A stretch of DNA of 64,000 nucleotides from Mucor racemosus (Eukaryota; Mucoromycota; Mucoromycetes; Mucorales; Mucoraceae). The stretch lies in the NCBI GenBank assembly GCA_027405735.1, contig JAPEHQ010000007.1, positions 955,001 to 1,019,000 on the forward strand, given 5' to 3'. Positions 55,481-64,000 of this stretch are shown one piece after another. The first letter of the stretch is position 1; each line of letters begins with the position of its first letter. Under the pieces are notes generated by a model that did no database searches, was not told the DNA's origin, and saw only the letters and a list, made by a program, of their open reading frames with translations. The translations under genes were made by a program, and so were the position numbers.

Positions 55481-56848
55481 GAAGCAATGATTACAAAGTA
55501 TCCCTTTTGGGCCTAAAAACGCTGAAATCCAAATTTAGAAAGTTGATTTATTTAGTATACTTGTCGATATTCGTATAAAATGCATATCTACGCCGAGAAA
55601 GTGCCACAAAATCTGACCCTGCGTTCAAAGCGCTTGTTTTTGGATGGTTTGGATAGCTTTGTTATACTGATTGGGAAAGAATCTGAGCACGCACCGTAAA
55701 TGAACATTATTATATACACGGAAAATTGCATGTATGATAAATAAAAAAAGCCAGGCACCACCGTGATAATTGGAAGACCCTATCAATTTAATATTTGTTG
55801 GGGTCAGCGGTTTTAAAATTTTGTTTAATGATCCCAAAACCATTCATGGCACCAAATGTGCCACATAGTTTAAACTTTTTTTGGGATATTTCTTTCCCCA
55901 GTTTCTCTTTGTTGTCGCTAATTTGATGTTGCCGTTTATGACAATCAAATCTAAAATTAAAGATCTGATAAAGAATTTTATATCACAGCTAAATTACACG
56001 GTTTAAAGGTTGACCCACCTTTTGTTTGTTTGGTTGTTGTTATATATGTAATTTAAGAAGGAGCAGATTGCCGACAAAGTAAAAATTCCCACAGTCTCAA
56101 TAGGGTGTAATACACCCAAAACAAAGTTTTTTATTTTATTTATAGCCATCTAGACTTTCGATCATACAACACTATTGTACAGTAGTGTAACATGAACAAG
56201 TAATAAAGAAAGAAAAAGATGATTATTTCGTCAATACCAAGTATGGATGAAATAGACTTATATATATGTGTATATGTATATACAATAAAGAAAAAGCCAT
56301 TCTTGTATCTCATTAGAAGCAATATTTACATGGTTTAAATTAGCTTAAAAGTGGGGTTAAAACCGTGCTAAGGAACGAAAACAGGAAATGCCGAATATGT
56401 TGAACCACGATTTGCACTCCTTTCTTTTTGATGCACTTGTCAGATGACAAGGAAGCAATTCTGTAAATAGACTTTATGTTATTGAGCCATCGAAAACTGT
56501 TTCTATTATACTTTTGTAAAGGAAATATAGAGAGTATACAACTATTAAGAGTTTGAGTTATTTTTTAGATGATCTAAAAAGATCTGATAAGTAGGACTTG
56601 AAATTTAACGGAGTTCTGGTTTCAAATAACGCAATTTTGGGATCTGATTAGGGATCGTTGATCAAATAGAGTTGTAGAACAAGAGAATTTTTTTTTATTA
56701 AGAAATAAATAGAGGCAGGGGTCAGAAAACAATAATATTAAAAAGGGAAGAAGGGGAGAGAAAAGAGTTGATGATCAGTGTAAATTATAGTGGTTAATGC
56801 ATTTGTAATAGAGATAATGAAAGATGAAATTGTATGCTTATGATGTTT
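55481..56848. other. Intergenic region
   Basis: AT-rich spacer with TA-repeat stretches near 56,255-56,285. No supportable gene or strong repeat beyond the A6 edge. The F-box gene's 3' region is at the right end. Confidence 0.45.
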
Positions 56849-58009
56849 TTAAATGAGAATGCCATTGTTGCTGTTTCCTTGAGGATAATTATATAATTTA
56901 CGGGATAAACTAACTTTTTTTTGACGCCATTCTTCTTCAGAGTCTTGAATACGACGTACAACATCTTCCTCACATAATAAACTACCATTACCTACGACAA
57001 ATGATTTGGCAAATGTATATTTCCAAAGCACTTGTGGGTCAACTCCTGCGCCTTCCAACATGTGTTGCAAACGTGATAGACGGGTATGACATTCATGAGT
57101 GTGGGAATGAACATATTTGACAAGGCTTGCTGGTAAATGACTATCTTGATCTTGTTGTTGAACAATATAATCCAATACAGGTTCTGATAAAGGATCGTAT
57201 TTGAAATAGCCTTCTTTTGCCAACATTTGATTTAAACTAGTAAACCTCTCTTCGTATATTTGTGTTGATGGTATATTTGATTTAAAACCACCAAGTACCC
57301 AATCCAAATTAACGCGGATCCATTGAATATCCATCTTAGGTGCCATAGGCATAGGTGCCGAAGATGTAACGGAACGATAGCTATAATAAGAGGTTGGGAG
57401 ATTTGTTAATGTACGTTGGGCACGAGCACGATTTTCCATTGATTTTTTGGACTGTTGCTGATAAGATAAAGATAGAATCAATCCTTTGTCACCAATATAA
57501 CGTTGACGATCACCTTTTGATTCTAACATTTGATTCCAAGAAGGCAATTCATAAGTCTTTTCAATAGAAGAATTATATTGATAATGGTACATGACCATAG
57601 CTTGATCTTGTGGGCTTAATTGCTCATAAGGAATCTTTTGTGATTTATTCAAAAACCACCCAGAAAAGTGAATCTTCATTAAACGATAGTAAGCGCTCCA
57701 TTGATGAGAAGAGGTATTTGCAAGAGATAAGACAGAAGAACCAGCAATAGGTCTGAATTCAATGACACGATTCTTAGGATCATAATGGCTTGCAATCAAT
57801 TCCAAAGATTTATTCTTGCTACCATCCAACTTGATTGTAATTGTTTGTTGCTTTGACTTGATTTGTTGATAAATATGGAATTCACCCATAACTTGAAACT
57901 TTCGACATACAGAACGAATGTGATATATTTCAGGATATGTTAAATAAGAGAAAATATTATATATGACTTCAGGTGCCATATCATGTAAAGTGTTCATTTT
58001 TATAGACAT
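56849..58009 (-). CDS. F-box protein
   Basis: Intronless, 386 residues. The F-box is at residues ~7-50 (LHDMAPEVIYNIFSYLTYPEIYHIRSVCRKF), so it probably serves as a substrate receptor in an SCF ubiquitin ligase through Skp1. The remainder has no recognised repeats (no LRR or WD40). It has conserved-looking blocks (YYRLMKIHFSGWFLNKS, QWIRVNLDWVLGG, LLCEEDVVRRIQDSEEEW) and a Tyr/Ser-rich middle. An alternative start four codons in (MNTLHDM) is possible. Substrate unknown. Confidence 0.8.
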   Translation of the reverse strand: MSIKMNTLHDMAPEVIYNIFSYLTYPEIYHIRSVCRKFQVMGEFHIYQQIKSKQQTITIKLDGSKNKSLELIASHYDPKNRVIEFRPIAGSSVLSLANTSSHQWSAYYRLMKIHFSGWFLNKSQKIPYEQLSPQDQAMVMYHYQYNSSIEKTYELPSWNQMLESKGDRQRYIGDKGLILSLSYQQQSKKSMENRARAQRTLTNLPTSYYSYRSVTSSAPMPMAPKMDIQWIRVNLDWVLGGFKSNIPSTQIYEERFTSLNQMLAKEGYFKYDPLSEPVLDYIVQQQDQDSHLPASLVKYVHSHTHECHTRLSRLQHMLEGAGVDPQVLWKYTFAKSFVVGNGSLLCEEDVVRRIQDSEEEWRQKKVSLSRKLYNYPQGNSNNGILI

Positions 58010-58130
58010 TTTTGTTTTTTATATTTATATAAAGAAAAGGGAGAAGAGATGCAGGATACAATGTGGGAATTATTGCCTCATATTTATAACTAAGTCTATG
58101 TGTAACAACGGGACAAGTTTTATTATGTTG

Positions 58131-58787
58131 TTATTCGTCGCATTTGCCATTGGCTGGTCCTGTCAACCAACGCTCAAAAACCTTGGTACAATCAAATTGC
58201 TTTTTACCTAATTTTTCGTTTACTTTATTATGGCGTCTACATAACCATTCACTTAATGTTTCTCTATTTGTAACATCAATGGGGTTTTCTGCCATGTCAT
58301 TTTTAAAATCATTCTAATCACCATATTAATGCTAATTCCATTATCATTCCATTAAAGCATTTCTTACCTTGCAAAACCAACATGGATAATGTTCAGAAAA
58401 TGATTCAAAAAATGTCTTCATGCTCTCTTGTTGTTTCTTTTCTGGTTTTTCGGGATAATAAGCTGCCATGGTATGTAATAAAGTCCATGTATGTCTTCCC
58501 AATGTCTTTACATCTGCAGGACAGTTGTTACGTTTCCATTCCTCATCAAATTTGGTTTCTGAATTGGTTGTCTTGGCAACGGGATCCTCTATAGGTTTGG
58601 TTCCTGAATTAGTTGCCATGGTAGCCGATTCCTTGTTTGAGTTTGTAGCTTTTGCTGTTGCTGGTTTCTGTCCTTTCTCAATCTTTGACCATGTTTTAAA
58701 ATCAACACAGACTCGACAAGGCTTGCCATCTTTCATTGGAATTTGCTTTCCAGTTGTAGGATCTACATAAACACTTTCTTCGGCCAT
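58131..58787 (-). CDS. ERV1: FAD-linked sulfhydryl oxidase Erv1/ALR
   Basis: Oxidase of the mitochondrial intermembrane space that reoxidises Mia40 and passes electrons to cytochrome c or oxygen. Two exons, 58787-58368 and 58313-58131, give 200 residues. The N-terminal shuttle pair is CRVC (C24, C27) in GKPCRVCVDFKTW. A Ser/Thr/Lys-rich linker follows, then the FAD domain: LGRHTWTLLHTMAAYYPEKP, the redox-active CWFC (C136-C139) and, in exon 2, NRETLSEWLCRRHNKVNEKLGK with the structural pair C165...C182. The intron falls directly after the CWFCK motif. Domain order matches long-form ALR. The gene is divergent from the Zn2Cys6 gene. Confidence 0.96.
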
Positions 58788-59048
58788 TATTTTAAAGAAA
58801 TGTAAAGGAAGTAAAGGTAAAAATGAAGGGTCCCTTTCAAGTTTTTATTATTAATACACCCCCCTAATTTGCTACGGCACAATTTGTAAGAACTTTTTTC
58901 ATAATTTTTTGAGTCATATTATAAAAACTCAGCGTGATAAAACCGCCCGACCCATTCAAAGCCATGAAGTTATATTGGATTATATTTTTTGTTTGTTTCA
59001 AATTAGGTTTCTTCTTTCAATTTTACACTATTTATATTAGTAATAAAC
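58788..59048. promoter_or_regulatory. Shared divergent promoter, ERV1 and Zn2Cys6 gene
   Basis: Only 261 bp separate the two opposite start codons, so the control regions must overlap. A C-run (CACCCCCC) lies near 58,858 and TATA-like ATATTTTTTG sequences near 58,980. No specific factor site can be assigned. Confidence 0.4.
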
Positions 59049-61522
59049 ATGGCAAAAGCAAGTACTCTGAGGGGCAGCAAGAAAGTCCCATGTGAAGGTA
59101 TATATTTTACTTTATTATTATAAAGTCCTTTATTAATCTATGTATGTAATATTAGAGTGTCGAGACCAAAAAAGAAAGTGCAATGGAGAAAGTCCCTGTG
59201 AAAGGTTAGATAATTTCGACATTTTGACATTTTAAAATATTAAACATTTTTTATAGATGCCATAAGTTTAATTTATGTTGTGTTTACACATCAACTCGTT
59301 CTCCTCGAGATGAAGAATATATTGAACTGGCAAGAAGAGCAGCTTTGGTGTCACAAGTAGAATCCTTGAATAATCAGATAAAGGATATGGAGAATCTGAT
59401 GAAAGATATGGGGAAAAATGATCGAGCTATCGATTTGGTTTCATCACCTGTCAATAGTATTCCTTCTTTGATGGATGATAGCGATAAAAGTGTATCTAGT
59501 TATGAAGATAATTCTGTTGCCTGTCTTGCTTCTATTCCTCCAAATGTTGAAATTATGAATTTAGACAAATTTTTAACAAGAAAATCTAATAAGCGTATGA
59601 AACTTATTGCTTCCTCTGGTGATTCTGCTCATGCTTATTTATCAACAGATGGCTTGAATGAAAACGAACATGAAGATAAAACTGCACCTTGGACTCTCAC
59701 ATTTAGAAAGGGCAACATGTGTTTAGATACAAATGTTAAATCTCACACTGACTTACTAAACAACCTTTACCAAATGATGGGTACTGCTGAATTAATGCTG
59801 CAAGTGCCAACCAATATTTCAATGGCGGTCAAGGAAAACTCACTCATCGCCATTCTCAACTCATTAATCCGTAAAAAGTATGGTAAAACACATTGTAAAA
59901 ATGTTGCAAGATCTGTGCGAATTTTTGTTACCCCAGATTTATCTACTGTTAATACTATGGTAGTCGCTCAATCTCCCGATTCGATTAAAACAACCATCAT
60001 GAAACTACTTCGTGCTTATCTCCGTTGTCAACATCTACAACAACTCGCTATACATGTTCGTACTTTTATTCGTCTTTACGTTGATGAAAATGCTATTGAA
60101 GATTCACCTGCTGTCATGGCTTTATGTGCAGCTATTTGTACTTTACGCTGTAAACATATAGCAGATTGCTTACCATCAATTTCGCTTGTAGAATACGGCA
60201 AATTTTTCTTTGAGCGCGCTCGTGATCTCTTATCAGATCTTTTTGATCAATTCGATCTAGAAACGCTAACTAGTTACACATTCATGACTATTTATAAACT
60301 TACTGTTTCACACACAGAAGAAGCACTACTTTACGCTGATATGGCTGAGCGCATTGCGTCGGTACTTTCACCTCATTACAATGCTATCTTGAAACAAAAC
60401 TCTACTGGTAAGGATGATCTTTCCTTTTTACACGCAAAGGGCGAAGCTGTTCACTTTAGTCGTCTCCGTAATCATTTACATCGTGCTCAAACTTTTGAAC
60501 AAATATCACGTGCTGGTAATCCCGCCTTCACTCCTACAGCCAAGCATAGTGTATTATTAAATGGGAAAGATTTACCTTTTTGTACCTTGATTCATATGGG
60601 TGAAGGTAAATGGGAGATCGCTGAAGATGATTCGGTTCAAGAAAAATGGTTTGCTGAAATGAATGGCTACATTTTGCGCTTACAAAGAGCAGAACATGAA
60701 GCAAGTCGTGCTGCTCAATCATGCGATTTGCACCATCTTGTTGGTTTAATTGGACATCAAGTTGAAATGGCTACTCGTCATTGGTATTATCAAATTCTTC
60801 CACCAGAGTTCAGATTGTCGCTTCCCTTATATGACTCTAATATTCCATGCAAAGAGTATTATACAACTTTGGAACGTGAATGTTCTCATAGTGCTATTCC
60901 TGTATTGACTACATTGGCACTCTATGAAGAATGGATCGTGTTGAGTCAGAGTTATTTGCCAAAGAAAATGCCAGCTCCTGATTATGATTGGGGCCAATTA
61001 AGTCAAGTATGGCATGGTGGCCACACTGTGGAAACAACAGATCCAAAATGGATTCATCGAGTTGCAAAATTAATGGATCTACGTAAAGCTATCGAATTTG
61101 AAGGGACAGATCAAGAATACTTGATGGCAGTTCATTCAATGCTCGGTCCAACTGAAACAAAGGTTGATTCTAAAACTATTATCCTTGCTTTACATTCTGC
61201 TTTCAATACTGTTCGATTGATAAAATTCTTGAGGTCAAGAGCAGCAGATTGTTATTTTGATATTCGTATTCTTATCAATGCTTGGCAATATTTACTAACA
61301 ATTTCCAAACTGCAAGGCTTGATGCCTGCTGAAATTTTAGCACTTGTTCCTCGTATTCACAAGAATTTGACTACCTGCATGTCTATTGTTCAAGAGGAAT
61401 TGAAATTGCAACCATTCCAAGGCAAAGTAGGCGATTATGTTGCTGAGATGGAAAGAGATCTCAAGAGTCAGGTTATTAATGATGATGATGATTGCGATTG
61501 TGTTGCCTGTCCTAACGCATAA
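59049..61522 (+). CDS. Zn(II)2Cys6 fungal transcription factor
   Basis: Three exons, 59049-59097, 59156-59204 and 59257-61522, give 787 residues. The binuclear zinc cluster is assembled from all three exons: C15-x2-C18-x6-C25-x5-C31-x2-C34-x5-C40 (CEECRDQKRKCNGESPC and ERCHKFNLC), followed by a basic linker. A short coiled coil (VSQVESLNNQIKDMENLMKDMG) suits dimerisation. The long helical rest resembles the fungal-specific middle region. The Asp-rich end (NDDDDCDCVACPNA) is unusual, with three late Cys. Target genes unknown. The two tiny first exons make the gene easy to mis-annotate as starting at 59,345 without its DNA-binding domain. Confidence 0.93.
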
Positions 61523-62522
61523 GCCATTCTTAATATTTTACATATCTTAATTTTTAATTTGCATTATCCTGTTTTTCTTGTTTGATACAAGCTCGTACTG
61601 TTTTATTTATACCTCATTTCTCCCCCTTTTTTTCTTTAATTCTTAATGTACAACAACTACTTGTTATTTTATAAAAGCTTCTCTTTTGTCTGTCATACTT
61701 GTATTTATTTTATCAATTTTCCTTAGTTTTGCTTTTAATGCTTAATAATAAAGTAGTTTCTCATACTAGCCAAAGGCTTTCATATAAATGATATAAAAAC
61801 TCATGAGACTACATGTAAAAAAATATGGAGACATGAAATTAACATTAATTTCGAGCAAAAGTAAAATTGACATCAATTTGAGCAGAAAAAGAGATTATCA
61901 TCAGGGCAAATGAATTCCACATAGTATTTCAAATCATGGAATCAACATGTTATGACATGTTATATCATTTTCCAAGGATAAAATGAGCTTCTACTTGATC
62001 CAATTTCGTAAACATTTTTTCTACTCGCTTCAAAAAATATCACTGAAAAGAGCTGTATTTGGCGAACATTTCTTTTATAATATATTATTAGTAAAATATA
62101 CTGACTAAAGCCCAACCCCCCCCCCATCAATGTATCTTATTTATACGCAAACCCAGCCCATAATCAGTTTAATTGTAGGAGGACCGCATGCTTGATAATG
62201 CCATCTATAATTGGCATAATTCGCCCTCCATCTTATATGTGTATAATACATAAATAGTTTTAATACGTATGTATTTGTGAACATTTACTCTTATTCACTG
62301 AATCATAAATATTTCCATTTGATAAAAACCTCAAAGCAGTAAATAATAGTTTACAATGATAAACAGTAATTCGATGATAACGGGTAACGGCTGTTACACA
62401 CAGGACATAAAAGATAACAGAAATATACTTGTACCCAATGCTGAGAATGGATTACCACTAATAAACATTTATATTGGCGTCTGCAATCCTCTCTCTTTCT
62501 CTCATTTTCCATTCATTTACAA
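61523..62522. other. Intergenic region
   Basis: Spacer of 1 kb. It includes a C10-type run (about 62,115-62,125) and a CT-rich leader immediately before the deaminase start. No ORF or repeat is seen. Confidence 0.5.
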
Positions 62523-63387
62523 ATGAAACTATCTTTAAAACAATCTGTAATCCTTGCGCTAGGTATTGCCGCCACTGCCGATTCATGTCAAGAACTTCAA
62601 GATCAAAAGACTATCGATGAATGCTACATGAAAATCGCTTTGGATTATGCTTTAATTCACAATCCTGGTTTTCCTTTTGGTGCCTTGATCGTAGATTATA
62701 CTAAAAATGATATTTCATGTTATGGAGCAAATTCAAATAAAAAGAACAAGCTTCTTCATGGAGAAACTGCTGCTTTCTGGAAGTATGTTTTAAGTTATCT
62801 AATGACTGTGCTAACAAAACTAACATTATTTTATAGTTGTACTGAAATGTATCCTTCTCCTACCAATGATGATATGTTTAACCCTGGATTAGATTGGTCT
62901 CATCAAACATTGTATACTACCGGTGAACCTGTAAGTTATTAGATAGGCTTGAACTTCTATTATATTGACAATATATATATATAGTGCCCAATGTGTGCAT
63001 CTCAAAGCGTCTATCGTGGTGTTTCTCGTGTAGTTTGGGGTACATCAATTCCTGATATTAATAAGAGTGGAAGACAGCAATTAATGATTAGCATGTAAGT
63101 AATGTATAGAATATCCGTAAACAAGTTATTAAGCTAAATTTCTCAGGCATGATGTTGTCGCTTCTGCTAAAATTGGTGCCAATCTTCCTAATACTGAGAT
63201 TCCAATCCTTGAAGGTGGTGTTTTAAAGGATGAGTGTGATCATGCTTTCTGGTGCGCATTTGAGGTCTTTAGAGATGATGAATATTATGCCGTCATGATT
63301 AAAGATGGCCATGAAAAGTACATTGATGACAGAAATGCTCGTTTCAAGTGCAAGACCGTGCCTAAGAATAATCACGATGAGCTCTAA
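62523..63387 (+). CDS. Cytidine/guanine deaminase-like zinc protein with signal peptide
   Basis: Four exons, 62523-62782, 62837-62930, 62985-63094 and 63147-63387, give 234 residues. The N-terminus MKLSLKQSVILALGIAATADS looks like a cleavable secretion signal. The core has the CMP/dCMP deaminase zinc motifs HGE (LLHGETAAFW; His ligand, Glu proton shuttle) and PCPMC (PCxxC, with its first Cys and Pro created around intron 2). An NPGFPFGALIVD beta strand precedes them, as in cytosine/guanine/tRNA-adenosine deaminases. The exact base or nucleoside substrate cannot be told by eye. A secreted member would act outside the cell or in the secretory pathway, which is unusual for this superfamily. Confidence 0.85.
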
Positions 63388-64000
63388 ATGATCAAATGTA
63401 TATATGGTTAACAGCCACTCCATGTAAAATTACGCTGTAAATAGTAATTTATTTTTATTTTTAACATGGCTAACAGCAACTGCCATGCCTAAAAAACACG
63501 CTGTACATAAACAAAAATATATAACTTTAAATACATATGAATAATAAGGTCCATTAGAAGTAGGATATGCAATTATCTTAAAGAAGATGTTTCACATGTA
63601 CAAGCAAGATCTATATTATTGAGCGATTGTTAGCTTGAAGAAAGGAACAGCAGTTGCTTTCTAAATGATTGCTAGCAAGACAAATGTTTGAATGTAATTT
63701 TGTGAAATTTCACGTACCACTGCTTTAAAGAGCTTTAACAGCTCTTCAAAGTGCTGACAATTGAATTATATCTTACTAACACATTTCATGACGTTCGGAA
63801 CTTGCTTTCATATTCTTATTTGATAGCATTTAGGCTTAATATTTGAGAGAATGCAACAACAGATATGCTATAGAAAACTTAATTTTGATTGCACATACTA
63901 AAAACAGACAACAATAATGCACATGTGCCTTCTGATATAGATAGTACTTTTTCCGTATATTTACATTTTTACCTTTATAAGTTACTGTAAAAATACTAAA
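63388..64000. other. Intergenic region to window end
   Basis: Contains the deaminase 3' region. A short imperfect inverted sequence (AAAGAGCTTTAACAGCTCTT) lies near 63,726-63,745. No gene is visible before the window ends. Confidence 0.45.

Overview
The window looks like a nuclear contig from an early-diverging filamentous fungus, most probably Mucoromycota (order Mucorales). It is very AT-rich. Genes carry several short introns of about 50-75 bases with GTAAGT-like donors, CTAAY-like branch points and AG acceptors. The gene repertoire is eukaryotic and fungal: a Zn2Cys6 factor, an RSC9-type ARID protein, an F-box protein, a TFIIIC subunit and a Crypton. Exon coordinates were spliced by hand from frame continuity and family conservation, so individual junctions may be off by a few bases.

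Layout. 1-4 kb: a DUF1479 oxygenase-like gene and a two-TM protein. 4.4-6 kb: copy A1 of a repeat family called A here. 7.3-14.8 kb: RPN9, a MYSM1-like histone H2A deubiquitinase and RSC9. 15.4-23 kb: A2, a full-length copy of about 4.7 kb interrupted by an intact Crypton and by a solo LTR. 23-27.8 kb: a gene desert with a tRNA-derived SINE-like piece and a G4-prone tract. 27.8-35.5 kb: RCH1/SLC10A7-like transporter, COA6, OTU2-type deubiquitinase, methionine sulfoxide reductase A and a TFIIIC90-type subunit. 35.9-46.3 kb: A3, A4 and A5, with SINE-like pieces, a decayed coding relic, a dead Tc1 element inside A5 and a second 451-bp insertion. 47.8-50.7 kb: DUS1 and RSA4/NLE1, convergent. 51.2-55.5 kb: a diverged A copy (A6) split by a 3.27-kb element with long terminal inverted repeats (TIRs), TA flanks and an intact C2H2 zinc-finger ORF. 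56.8-63.4 kb: F-box protein, ERV1, Zn2Cys6 regulator and a deaminase with a secretion signal.

How the genes relate. Host genes are housekeeping and unlinked in pathway, apart from themes: chromatin (MYSM1-like, RSC9), ubiquitin/proteasome (RPN9, OTU2, F-box), ribosome and RNA maturation (RSA4, DUS1, TFIIIC) and mitochondrial intermembrane-space redox (ERV1 and a COA6 of the twin-Cys class it oxidises).

The most novel material is transposon-related: (i) the long-TIR zinc-finger element, which has no recognisable transposase; (ii) repeat family A, which hosts five separate insertions in three copies; and (iii) a small Cys-rich reading frame inside family A whose two copies differ mainly at synonymous sites.
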